The notes beneath the pieces are model-generated. The model saw only the letters and a program-made list of their open reading frames with translations, was not told the origin of the DNA and did no database searches. A stretch of 64,000 bases of DNA. Origin: Lactifluus volemus (Eukaryota; Basidiomycota; Agaricomycetes; Russulales; Russulaceae). Every line of letters begins with the position of its first letter. Within the stretch, counting starts at the first letter, position 1. The DNA lies in assembly GCA_022376515.1 (NCBI GenBank), contig WTXI01000197.1, positions 1-64,000 of the forward strand. The letters run 5' to 3'. Below, one piece after another: positions 12,187 to 22,659 of this stretch. A program made the position numbers and the translations under genes.

Positions 12187-12528
12187 TTATCCTCGCCTCC
12201 TCGCCGTTTGCGGTGTCCACGTTTCGGGCTGCCAGTCTTTGTCTGTACCAATATGGGGTAATTCCAAGTCATGGGATAGTTGTGGGGGTTGTTTGGATTC
12301 GTGTATTTGTGGGGGGCTAGGCGGTGACCTCTCAGGATTGTCAGCAAAGCAGGTCCGAGGATCCGTTTCTTCGCCCAGAAGAATGCCCTGTTGGGTTCTC
12401 GAAGACAGATTTTCAACTACTGCGGATTCTGGGGCAGAAATACGGGCGCGTTCTTCCTGGTCTCTGGCCTGGATCACAGCCGCATTATGGAGGACACGTC
12501 TTTGACGTTCCAGATCAGCCCGGAGCTC
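12187..12528 (-). pseudogene. fragment of a charged, coiled-coil-like ORF
   Basis: From an AG acceptor at 12529-12530 the minus strand reads about 113 codons without a stop. It begins with a heptad-like ELRADLERQRRVLHNAA and continues through Glu/Arg-rich and Pro-rich sequence. The composition resembles N-terminal coiled-coil regions of fungal retroelement gag proteins or disordered regulatory proteins, but no diagnostic motif is present. No partner exon, promoter or downstream domain was found, so it is probably a relic. Overlapping plus-strand frames of similar length look like shadows. Confidence 0.3.
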
Positions 12529-12539
12529 CTAATGGCCAA

Positions 12540-14538
12540 GCAAAAACAGTATAATTAGTACAGCCTTGCATTTGAGCGCAAGGACACACCTCAAGTGTGG
12601 GTGGGTCCGGCCGGGTATGGGAAAGCCAAGACACCCATTGTACTGCGCATGGAGCTATCAGTCCATGGACGACTCAGTTCACGTTATGCAAGAATTGACA
12701 CGGACCTGGGAGACGCCTTGCACCGCCCACGTAGTCCCACATGTTTTCGTATACATCATACTGGACCCTCCGGCGCGTCCGGAGTAATTCTAAATTACGG
12801 CCAATGATGTCAAGACTCCACCGAATGGAGAATGTCTAGAAGGTCGAGTCATACCGTTTGTCAGACTAGGATACTCATAGAATCTATTGCCTTTGGGAAA
12901 TTTTTTATGGCGGTGACTGTGGAACAGTCAAGGAATCCTTCGAACGAACCTTCGAGATCCGTGCCAACGAAATAACGCTACGGCGAAACCGGCTGAGTTT
13001 TAAGCTGGACGGAATTTTTTGACACGCACCGGACGATAGATGGATCGCCATAACCTTCGCAAAAAAGACATTGAACTCTAGAACAGAATTCTCGGCACAG
13101 AGATGAAGCAAATGTCCGATGGGAGAATGAATGCAAAAGGCAAGTCAGTCGACTCGGACGCGTCCGGGCGCGGCATAACTCCGCAGCCACGTGATAGCTC
13201 GTTGGTGGCAGTGAATCCCTCCACTTCTCCGTCTCGAGCACTCCAGCTGTCCATGATCAAGGTTTTTTTTTCGGCCGACATTGACTTGCAGGTGGCTATT
13301 GCAGTGCTCTTGCTGTAGAACTGATGGCAGTCTGTAAAGCTCTTCCGAGGTGCCCACCGGCACCGGCACTTCTTATGCCGATGTTTTGCTCTGCCTTCAC
13401 GTCAATCTCACACGATGTTGCATTGCGCGCAATCAGGGTCGGACACGTGGCCAGGGTCAGATCCTAAGTTTTCTGCCTCTCCGGAACAGCATTTGTGCAT
13501 ACAATACGTATGTCCATAAAACGCTGATTGCTGCAGGGTATGAATCAGGCACGGACGACTGTCTATTGACGTAAGATATCCTCGTCAAGATCCTTGCCCT
13601 GGTCGGTGGGCTGAGCCTCTGGAAGGTTTTGTGGTCACGGAGCCGAGCTACAGCTGTAGATGCTAGTAACAGGACTAGAAGGTTCCAGTGGAAGCGGGGA
13701 GCACTCGGCTTACTATTTGTGCTGTAAATTCGTGTTGTAATATGCCAGGTACCAAGTATGACAGCGATACGCCCCTAAGTTTTCTGGACGCCCTTATTAG
13801 GCACAGTGGCTGTTCGTCTACTACAGCCGACAGGGCTGGTCTGCCTCTTGCGGAATGGCTGCGGGAACGTCGCATCATGCTCGTAAAATCGTCTGCCGAA
13901 CAGCTGACGACTCAGTTTGGCTGTTCTCCTCATTCTTAAGTGCACAGCCGGGATAACTGGGCCACCTGTTCAATCGACTGAAGGTTAGCTTTGCCTCTTT
14001 GAAATGGGTGTTATTCGGTCGTCTCTTGAGGCCCCCCACCACTCACGAAAGGGGCCTAATAAGGTCCGATGGGCGGTAGCAAAATACTAGAATGGATCTC
14101 CCACATTTCGAAACGCGATAACTTACACCGTATCACCCACCATTGTTGGGCTAGAGAATATTCGGGAGATCCCACCCGCTCTGGCGGCGTCGCATGTCAA
14201 TCTTCTACCCGTAGTCTTTCAGGCCTGCAGACTGGGTCTTCTCCATGACTATACATTCCTCCTTTATGAGTCCTTTTTTTGAGGCAAGGCAAGACGTTTG
14301 TAAAGGTGTACCCACGAGTTCACCAGACGTATCTCTGTCCACCCTCGCTGGATCTGATAGGTGGGCTCATCACATTCTTACATCTCCAGGTCTCTGACAT
14401 GTCTTCGATTAGAATTACCTGAATGCCAAGTCTCCTAGACTTTCTCACTGGCTAATGCAGATACGAAGAACTTCCTAGCGGAGATTCCTTGCATATGCAA
14501 GGTTTGCTTGTATATCATAAAAGTTACATACGAAAGCC
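12540..14538. other. intergenic, no convincing gene
   Basis: Several open frames of 60-90 codons on both strands (for example 13688-13939 plus) show no recognisable domain or supporting introns. The region ends in the 3' flank of RPN3. Nothing else was identified. Confidence 0.4.
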
Positions 14539-16218
14539 TCAGACGCCACCTAGTGCGTCGTCCTCGTCTATTTCCTCCTGGATCCCCTTTGCCAACTCTT
14601 TCTCCCGCTCTCGAGCACCTTCGGCGTCCACAATATCCTTCCTATGTGCATTAAGCGGATAGCGCATCGCCTACACGGGATTAATTTCCACTCAGTATAT
14701 GAGGGACCCATCGAACATACCTTGACGCTCTGGTTATGCAGTTCCAAGCAGTACCCGATACGACGCGAGAACATCTCGCTAACCTCGGGCCCATAACCCG
14801 GCTTTTGCCCACCGCATTCCATCCAGCCCTTCTCATGCACGATGCGACCCTCGATGACGCCATCGCGGATTGCCTTCCCAACAATATACTCGGCATCCTC
14901 TTCAGAGTCCAGATGTAACTTGACGCATATGTCACGTAGCGAAATGCGTGAGTATGAAAGCGACAAGCGGCGGATACCAGTCTTGATCACGTTCTGTCGG
15001 AGGCGTGCGACAAGCGTATAGGTCCTATCTGCCTCGAAGCCGGCGGCGTGTGTAGAAAGTGTAGACTGGAACTGCGAAAGAGAGCCAGTCCGAACCGCTA
15101 CAAGGTGTTAGCGAGGAATGATATGCGTTGAAGAAGGGATGGCTCGCCTTTTACAATGTCAAAGTATCCACGTAGTGCCTTTTCTAGCACGGGATGCCGG
15201 AAGAGGCTGCGTTCGGGAATATCACCCATAAGAAGCTCTACCACGACAAACAATTTGTGTACGGCCTGATAGAATCCTGGTGCAAGTTTGGGCGCCGGCG
15301 CGCGGCGGATAGCCTGTTGTAAGTTGGTGTGCGCCGCGGTATAGTCAAGCTGCACAGCCTTGATGCGGCCAAGGTAGTAGTGATAGCGGGCATACTGAGA
15401 GTTGGGAGCGGAAGCGGGGAAATTCGTCTTGGAGATAAGCTTGTCGGCTTGGTCGTAAAGGCTGTAATGAAGGTAGCTACGGAGAAGACGATTGATGAGG
15501 GAAGCTTGGGTTTCATCATCGTGACGAAGAGAAGCGGTCCGCTGAGCTGCAAGGAAGAAACTACGTGAACAGCATCAGTGAGTGAGAATTACACGGAAAT
15601 GAAAGTCCGCACGGTCGTGCGTCTGAAAGTTCTCCACCGAGTTCGTATGCACGTTCGAGGGCGAACCAAACCTTCGCCGCAATCGGGTCTAGGCTCCTAC
15701 GGTTCAAAGCCTGTATCTTCTGTACCGTCTCGTTGGCAAGGTCGATGGCTTCAGAGTAGGTACTCGGAGAGGTAAGGAGATGGTGCACAATGAGAAGGCG
15801 GAAATAGATCTCAATTTCGGGCACGGTCTCCGACGGCGGCCTAGGCGAAGGAGCGGAATCCACTTCCATAGATTCGTCCTGAACAGGTGCAGCAGGAAGC
15901 CACGAGAGCAGAGAAACCCTGACCGGTGAATCTGCAAAATATGAAAAGAAAACCCTCGCAACAAGCTACATACACACCTTGAGGATAAACCTCACACACG
16001 GCATCGCACAGCGCCTTGTCATCTAGGCGCTTCCGGAGGGCAGTAAGAGAGCGCAATACTCGGATGGTGAACCGGGGTTCGAGGGTGGACACCGCTCTTT
16101 CAATGAGGGTGACATTAGATTTTATTTCTGAGACGGGTGATAATGGAGGCGGAGGAATTGCGACCGTATCTTTAACCTCGTCTTTGCTCTTCGCGTCCTT
16201 CATCTCAACGTCGGCCAT
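14539..16218 (-). CDS. RPN3: 26S proteasome regulatory subunit Rpn3 (PSMD3)
   Basis: Non-ATPase lid subunit of the 26S proteasome, a structural PCI/TPR-like protein needed for lid assembly in nucleus and cytosol. The N-terminus starts MADVEMKDAKSKDEV at 16218. The block LDDKALCDAVCEVYP ends exon 1, with the donor after the CAA G at about 15978. The second exon carries ESMEVDSAPSPRPP then EIEIYFRLLIVHHLL. Downstream come the HYYLGRIKAVQLDYT helical repeats, ELLMGDIPERSLFR, and the PCI winged-helix region with RISLRDICVKLHLDSEEDAE and EGRIVHEKGWMEC. The last exon ends in an acidic EEIDEDDALGGV before TGA at 14539-14541. Several short introns interrupt it. It is divergently arranged with SWP1 across about 310 bp that also hold a tRNA gene. 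The start gives the usual family N-terminus. Confidence 0.9.
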
Positions 16219-16359
16219 GATGAATGTATGAGATGAGACAGTCACTACAGAAAAGAGGGCAGCAGGGGTGTGGGATGGTACGCGTCAAATCTGGGACGCG
16301 TCACTGTTTTAGTTCGAGTCGTCAGGACTATATGACAGTTGAGTGACTAAAATGACAGT

Positions 16360-16431
16360 GACTCGGTAGCTCAGTGGTAGAGCATACGATTGCAGATCGT
16401 GCGGTCCCGTGTTCGAACCACGGTCGGGTCT
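16360..16431 (+). tRNA. tRNA-Cys (anticodon GCA)
   Basis: A 72-nt cloverleaf folds cleanly. The acceptor GACTCGG pairs with TCGGGTC with two wobble pairs, and the D arm is GCTC..GAGC. The anticodon stem is TACGA/TCGTG around the loop TTGCAGA. The T arm is CCGTG-TTCGAAC-CACGG. The anticodon GCA reads Cys codons. There is no intron. A T-rich run directly downstream (16431-16450) fits a Pol III terminator. It lies in the divergent RPN3/SWP1 intergenic region. Confidence 0.95.
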
Positions 16432-16532
16432 TTATTTTTGTATATTTTTCTGTTCTGAGACATGTGACCTATGCGCCGGCGAGAATCCGTGTACGTGGCC
16501 ACAACAGTTTCCTAACAACATCTTCAGACGAC

Positions 16533-17583
16533 ATGGGCTTCCGGTCTCTCTTTTTTGCCCTATTTTCTTTAATCGCAATTGCACATGCTGGACAACTCAC
16601 CGTTCAGTCGCCCCGTTTCACTGTCATTGGACCTGATGGCAGCCAACTGCGTTCAGAATCGTACGTGAGACATCCACATTCCCCCTTCTATTTCAAACAA
16701 TATTAACTAACTGAATAGGATTTCCCTCTCAAAACGTCCTGGTCCTATCACCTTGGGCGTGACAGATACCTTGAAGTTCACATTTCAAGTTGCCGATGAG
16801 ACGACCGACAAAGGTATCCAGCCACATCAGACGTTCCTGCGCTTCTTCGACTCGACAACGGGCGAGGAGGGCATCCAGCCAGTAAAAGTCCTGCCTTCCG
16901 GCAAGGCAAAATTCGAATTGGTGTGCTTATTTTCCCCAATATTCTCAATCTCAACCAACTCATTAAATGATTGTTCACCGTCACCAAAAAAAAAACAATT
17001 CAGAACATGGCTAAACCCCCGAGCTCTCTTCCGCCTTCCGGTGCTGCGCCCCTGCGCGTCTCACTTCTCCTCGGTTCCTTCGTACACAGTCCTGCGGCAT
17101 TCGACCTCTTCGACTTGTATATCCCACCATCCGCGCCTGCGCCAGTGCACCCAGAAGAGGCCCTCTACCACCCGCGTCCCGAGCTAGCCCATACCTTCCA
17201 CCCAGAACCGAATGCACCCCTTCGCTTCATCTCTGCTTTTTTCGCTGCACTCGTTCTGTCCCCATGGGTCGTCCTCTTTGGACTGGTACGTGTGGTTTCT
17301 TTTCCGCTTCGTGCGGGCTGGGCTCTTTGCGTTGCTGACGATACCTTCTGTGTCGTACCCGTAGTGGGGCGTCGTGCGCCCTCGCGTACCGCACCTCTTC
17401 TCGCCTAGTATCCTCTCTTTTGTGCTCTCACTCGCTCTCATCGAGGGCCTCCTGTTTTGGTATTGGATCGAGCTTCGTCTGGGACAGATACTCCTGTATG
17501 GCTCAGGGGCGGCCACGCTCACCCTCCTCACGGGTAAGCAAGCCCTGGCAGGAATTGCCGCGCGTAGGACTAGTAGCAAGTAG
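16533..17583 (+). CDS. SWP1: oligosaccharyltransferase subunit Swp1 / ribophorin II
   Basis: Subunit of the ER oligosaccharyltransferase complex that transfers the glycan to Asn residues of secretory proteins. Four exons, 16533-16660, 16719-16920, 17004-17285 and 17365-17583, join in frame. The start codon is followed by a signal peptide (FRSLFFALFSLIAIAHA). A luminal beta-rich region follows (TVQSPRFTVIGPDGSQLRSE, then PITLGVTDTLKFTFQV). After PELAHTFHPEPNAP come three hydrophobic segments (SAFFAALVLSPWVVLFGL, FSPSILSFVLSLALIEGLLF and a third near LLYGSGAATLTLL), as expected for the C-terminal membrane domain. The protein ends with a short basic tail, TSSK. It looks short for a ribophorin, closer to yeast Swp1. 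The donor at 16921 is the weaker GTGTGC. Confidence 0.88.
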
Positions 17584-17905
17584 TAGGGTTGCTGAAACCA
17601 AAAATTGCACGCCGTTTTTTGACCAATGTGCGTATAAGAATGTAGAGTTGATCAGTGACTCTTCGATATGTGCAGGGGCCTAGTCTGTGGAAATCCAGTG
17701 ATATTGGCACGTTTCCCAGACACCCCGTTAGCATCGTTGTAGACCTTTGAGTAGAGTTGGGCGTTCAAGTGGAGCCTGTGAAATCTCACACACATCGGGC
17801 CTGATGAGGGCTGATATGGCTTCAAATTGCTTCAACGTGAGATATGAGATAGTCAAGTGCTGGAGCCATGGTCTGTTTCCCTGCCGCTGTCTTGCAAAGT
17901 AGGTG

Positions 17906-18721
17906 TCAATGAGTGCCTCCGTTGTGTTTTTCTGGCTGCGAAGAACAGCCAAAAGAAGTGCCTGCTTGCAAGACTGACGCAGCAGTGAACGCAGAATAGA
18001 GGAGTCGACGATCGCGGCCATCTGAAGCACAGGGTATGAAAGAGAGAGCCGGGGTGAGGCTAACAAGCCGGTACTGCGTGTCTATCAGGATGACGGCATA
18101 GAATTTAACATCTGATCCTGAAGATGCATCAGCTTAGTACGAAAATATCAGATATTCACGCTCACCGATAATGATTAATCCAAGGCACGGGACACGCCAT
18201 CCCCGAAATAGCTTTTTGCCTTCCTGCATTTTCTGCTTGTGCAATCGTGCAACGTGCCTGACAAGCTCGACCTTCAGCATGGCATAGCTTCCCATAGCCC
18301 TGTTTTTGAAGTCGGTAACCAGCATCGCTACCCCATTTCTCCACATGACATGGCCATCTGATCTTACAGAACCAATGGAAGCCGCCTCGATCAGAGGAAT
18401 CACAACGCCACGGCGAGCTCCGAAATTTTTGTTAAGGATACGGCGAGCCGCATCTCTCCGTTCATCTTCGTGGTCATAGAAGCGGCACATCATGCACGCG
18501 AGCTCATCAACCTCAGCCTGTAATCTTCGAAGGTCCACCAGGTCGAGACCAGGAATGTCTTTATGGCCAGCAACGATATCGAGAAAGTAGCCAAAGCCGT
18601 CGTAAAGAAGTGGGATGAGGGGCATGTCGACATCAGGCTTAGGGTGATCATCCAAAGTCCTCGAATTTTGTATGGACCTGTACTTTGATGGTTTTGCTAG
18701 CTCTGAAGGTGCCGTTGTCAC
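17906..18721 (-). CDS. crinkler-type nuclease-like domain protein, probably truncated
   Basis: Two exons (18166-18721 and 17906-18117; 48-nt intron, phase 1) give about 270 residues. The sequence resembles the N-terminal module of large Agaricomycete proteins that carry a degenerate PD-(D/E)XK-like fold before a kinase-like domain. Recognisable blocks are LLYDGFGYFLDI, SVRSDGHVMWRNG followed by VTDFKN (a possible D..DxK catalytic pair), GWRVPCLGLIII and, in exon 2, VILIDTQYRLVSLTPALSF. The kinase-like part expected next is missing: the frame stops at 17906-17908 about 25 codons after the last familiar block. Crinkler header fragments lie directly upstream on the same strand, so this may be the remnant of one header-nuclease-kinase gene. 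The family match is from memory and the catalytic assignment is inference. Confidence 0.45.
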
Positions 18722-18780
18722 AAGTTTCTAGTGCTTGAAGGTCTTATAAGTCTCCAATAGATGATGCTTCCTTTGTATCT

Positions 18781-18941
18781 CTGGAGATGAAACAGATATA
18801 GAGGATGAAATGAAGGTGGGTAAAGGACAAGAGGAGTCACTTGCCTGCACCAGGAAGCTGGCATCTTCCTGGTGCAGGCAAGTGACTCCTCTCATCCTTT
18901 ACCCTCTTTCATTTCATCCTCTATATCTGTTTCATCTCCAG
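18781..18941. repeat. 161-bp near-perfect palindrome (long hairpin)
   Basis: Two 77-nt arms (18781-18857 and 18865-18941) are reverse complements with 73 of 77 positions matching, around a 7-nt loop. The outer ends read CTGGAGATGAAAC and GTTTCATCTCCAG. It sits exactly between the crinkler header fragment and the nuclease-like gene on the minus strand. It could be a foldback element, an inverted duplication of coding sequence, or a source of hairpin RNA. Confidence 0.9.
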
Positions 18942-19118
18942 TGTACCATGATGATCTGATGATAGCTGTCAGTAGGATCAGGGATGCTCTGGGACAGCTT
19001 GTGTATAGGCAAGAGTTCATTCTCAAGGGAATCAGGGCCAATATTATTCAATTTGTTGTCCAAGTCACTCTCTGCTAGTACAGATGTCTTGTAGAGATCA
19101 AGTTGGTTGGCAGCAACC
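18932..19118 (-). pseudogene. crinkler N-terminal header, second half (inverted copy)
   Basis: The minus-strand frame encodes about 60 residues matching the second half of a crinkler (CRN) header: an ANQLDLYKTSV helix block, an acidic Asp/Glu/Asn stretch, ELLPIHKLSQSIPDP and a final hydrophobic strand IIMVHW. The first half is missing; homology to the plus-strand copy ends at about 19118. In the family this header precedes C-terminal effector modules and is linked to secretion or targeting. The frame ends in the palindrome. Described as a broken copy only. Confidence 0.5.
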
Positions 19119-19396
19119 CTTACTGTACAACCAAAAAGATTCTGTCTCTGTTTCTCAAATGTCAAAAAATCCTATGTCGAACCTTGAACATTCAATTTGG
19201 TGCTGGGTCCTTGGCAACAAACCTCCATGTCAGAGAGTGTTTCTAGTCAACATATCTCTCAAAGCATCCATTTCTGAACTGCAAGATGCCATCAAAGAAG
19301 AGACAGCCAGTATTTGATCACATTGCTGCCAACCAACTCAATCTCTACAAGACATCCATACTAGCAGAGAGACAATGAATTGAATAATATTGGCCC
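19035..19396. repeat. inverted repeat formed by two crinkler header fragments
   Basis: Arm 19035-19116 is the approximate reverse complement of 19323-19396, with a small extra segment in the left arm. Both arms encode the same part of the crinkler header on opposite strands. The spacer of about 205 bp encodes the first half of the header on the plus strand only. Confidence 0.8.
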
Positions 19397-19400
19397 CAAT
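19174..19400 (+). pseudogene. crinkler N-terminal header (plus-strand copy, frameshifted)
   Basis: The plus strand encodes a header start (IWCWVLG, QRVFLVNISLKASISELQ, DAIKEE), typical of CRN-family N-termini. About 140 nt in, homology jumps to the +1 frame (VFDHIAANQLNLYKTS) and then meets a second frame break near 19375. The copy therefore cannot give one continuous header. No downstream effector module is visible on this strand before the F-box gene. The breaks are recorded as seen and are not repaired here. Confidence 0.55.
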
Positions 19401-19830
19401 AAGGGGAGGGACGAGAGCTGAGGCAGAGGGTTTAAGCCAGGTTGAGAAAGAGGGGGAGGCAGAGAGAGAAATACAATGGGACAACACTGGCAAATGGACA
19501 GGTTTGTATGGACTTGGAAACCATAACTTGAGCACTTGAGTGATGCCCATGTGTCACGGTTCACACGTCAATAAGATCACGTGAGAGCCCCTATGAAGAG
19601 CGGAAAGGAATCGCTGCTAAGTACTGTACAGGTCCGGCAGAGCCCTATGTATCTGAGTCTTCATTCCGAATCAACCCTCTGCGACCGCAGTCAGTCTGTT
19701 TCGATACTGGACAATCGCGACGTCAGAAGCGGACTCTGCCCTCTCACCATCTGCAGTTTCTCGGAAGAAATCTTCGTCACCCATGGGAAAAATCTTGTGC
19801 CTGTGATAACAACTGGTGTCCACCACGTGT

Positions 19831-22408
19831 TCACAGGAGACAGATAGTTAGGACACACTTTTCCTTAACGTGGGACACCAGACCATCGAATGTAAATCGC
19901 CTTTTCGCATGATCATCGCTATTCAGCGACGGCCGCGCTGTCGCTAGATTGTCGGATCCGCAGTGACGACACCCAAATGTTTTTGTGAACCTCTTCTCGT
20001 CTACATTCTTAGCGCGGGAGGTGTACAACGCGAAGGACCCCGGTTCATACAGACGTTCGGAGGTAGGGTTTTCAAATGCAATCTGCATCGAATCATGCCG
20101 ACCGCAATGCCCAGCCTAAACACGGACAAATCAGAATAAAGTAATCCATGCGACAAATTTCAACAGATACCAGGCGCTGGAAGTCCATCACAATCAAGGA
20201 ATCGCACGACTTGCAAACAAATCTTCTGCTCATACGCTCGATCTCATCCTTCGTCTCTCGGCTTTCTGCTCTGAGCCTGAGTAAGGAAAGAGCTTGGGAA
20301 AGTACATCTATGGCCTGTAGACAAAGGAGATTAGCCTTGGGTGACCTGAAACTGGTTGACTGTCCAGATGTGTACCTTCTGATCAGGGGCGAATTGTTCA
20401 GCCCTCCATTTCCACTTCGCAGCCGCTTTCTTGGACTGTCCTGGACACTGGTGTGCACAGGCCTCACGAAAGTCTAGTGATTGTACAGTAGCATATTTTG
20501 ACGATCTGCGGCAAAGAAGGCAGATAAAGCGGGCTGTCACCCGTTCGGCTGGATGAAGAACCCTGGTCGATGCGCGTTTCCAGTTCGGTTCACCTAAAAT
20601 TGCATCAAACGCTCCCAACGCGGCATCGGTCCATTTTTTGAGGTCGCTATTGATCATTCCACCTATCAGTTCAGAATGCTTCAATTCGGACTCCAGAATG
20701 TGTGTTGTTTTTTCTGGCTTTTCCGAGGGAGAATGGGCTGTATCAGATAGAAACGGTGACAAGTCCTCTCGGTCCTGCAGCGCATTGATAATAGGGAGCC
20801 CTCGAAACTCGGACAAAATGGGAACGACAGGATTTTTCTTTCCTTCCGCAAGGCGATTATAGTGTCGACCAATATCTGCCCGTCTAATTTGCTGGGCGTG
20901 GGCCTTCTGTTTTCGTTCTTTTTTCTCCATATGAGAGACTATCTCGGCATCAATTTTTTTAGGGAGCGGGCGGATATCTTGACTTCCGTTATAACAGTTT
21001 CAATTGAAGACAAGTCAAGGCTTACCACACTCTGAGACAGTCTCGAGACATGCGTTACGGCTCCAGTGTAATGAGCTGTACGTAGGAGTGTTTAGAAGGG
21101 CTTGAAGATTCCAACCAAGTTCTACGGCTAGCATTCGAGCACTGTACACAAGAGCAACTTTATGAAGAGGATAACTTAAGGAAGCGTATCACTCACAAAG
21201 CGATATTTGACTTTTTTGTCTCGAGATATCTACGACGCCACTGATCTCTCCACTTGATAAGCATCCTTGCATGCTGCCCAGTCCATTTAACCGAAAGTGC
21301 GCGTAATAGATACGGAAGCACCGACCTCATGTTCATGATGCCGGCGATCGATATCGGCTTTATGAAGCTGAAGCAAAAGTTAGAGCGGAAATAACGGCGA
21401 TTAATGGTAGAGGACTTACTCGTACGTAATCTTCCCGAGATTCGCCTCGGGCAACCATCCGGTCATAGTCCTCTGTGGCTTCTATCAAGTCTTTCCGGAG
21501 ACCTGACGATTCGTTATTCGGTTCAGGCGGTTACCAGAAGGGAGCTCTGGACTGAGGAGGACGCACAGTATTGATGAAATGGACCTAGATATTAGAATAC
21601 TAGTAAGCACAAATTAAAAAAGTGTGTTGAAGGACCCCACCAATAGGTACTTCTAAGTATCTAAGTCTCTTATGGAGAAATTTCAATTTCGTGCCCGGGG
21701 ACGGGTCAGCCGAGGTTACATGACCCAGTGTAATATGGTCACTGGCGGCGGGCTGAGGTTAGACGCGTGGCGTTGATAAAGAACACGTAGACGCACTCAA
21801 TGAGCTCTTGATAACATTTTTGCTACCAAAAAGCCTGAGCAAGGTACCATAAGGTAAAACAAAAGGCACACACACCTTCCCGCATAACCGGATTCTAGCG
21901 ACAAAGGAAAAGAACATCCGTTTTGTCAAGGCGCCGCAAATCTGGTGGAGCTATAGGTTCAGCGACGGTGTTTCGGTGTGGTGCCATGACGCACGAAACA
22001 ATTTCCCGCGTCGAAAATGAACGCCGCATAGACAGATTCGCTCCAGCCTGGCAGCGGATCAGGGATGCCGGGAACGATGCAATGACGACGAGCGCGACGC
22101 CATATCACCTCATTAGAGGGGTTGAGAAGGGTCGCGCGTAGATGCTTGTTACAGCGTGCCACAGAGAGGACGTCTTGAGGAGAGTTCACGTATGAAAGGA
22201 TTTCTGCAAGGATCTCAAGAGGGACACGGTCCAGACGCGGCAACGCGGGAAAAGCGTGTTCTCTTTCCTGCGAAAATTCATGCTGGGTGATATTCTGCGT
22301 TTCTTCTGGAGAACCATCTTCGTTCACTGACATGTTGTATGTATCATGCACGCCCGCAGCGGGGATGTCGTTTATGATCAACAGCCGGTCCCCGGTCCGA
22401 TCGACCAC
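19831..22408 (-). CDS. F-box protein with C-terminal Cys-rich region
   Basis: Likely substrate-recognition subunit of an SCF ubiquitin ligase. The first exon region (21959-22408) holds the F-box: DRVPLEILAEILSYV, SPQDVLSVARCNKHLRATL and VIWRRARRHC, followed by PDPLPGWSESVYAAFIF, a typical order in Agaricomycete F-box proteins. The middle (about 20930-21950) is cut by several introns and was not resolved exon by exon. The exon at about 20331-20930 carries basic EKKERKQKAHAQQIRR, LSEFRGLPIINALQ and HPAERVTARFICLLC. The 3' exons add Cys pairs (CKSC, CRHCG) that look like zinc ligands. An internal ATG at about 22333 (MSVNEDG) is an alternative start. The substrate cannot be told from sequence. 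Confidence 0.7.
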
Positions 22409-22659
22409 ACCCCATACAGTAGGGCTCGGCTAGCGCGCTCCGCTTAGAGCTGGTAACAAACTATGCTAAATATGGTATAAGGCTGTAACCATATCTTGTT
22501 CACTTGTTCACACAACCCCCATTGCTGGTCCGGTACCAGCTCCCATTGTACAACAAAATTCGTACGACAAAATCTGGTCTATTGCATTGAATTTAACATC
22601 TCTCATCTTGATCTCACTTCACCGTGACTATAACTATGGCCCCAGAACCGGGTACCAGG

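Noticed and set aside
12119..12505. Plus-strand frame of 128 codons
   Set aside because: It opposes a better coding-like minus-strand stretch and shows no motif.
22636..22659. ATG 24 nt upstream in P450 copy 1
   Set aside because: The aligned triplet in copy 2 is not ATG; the internal ATG is shared, so it was preferred, though the upstream one is possible.
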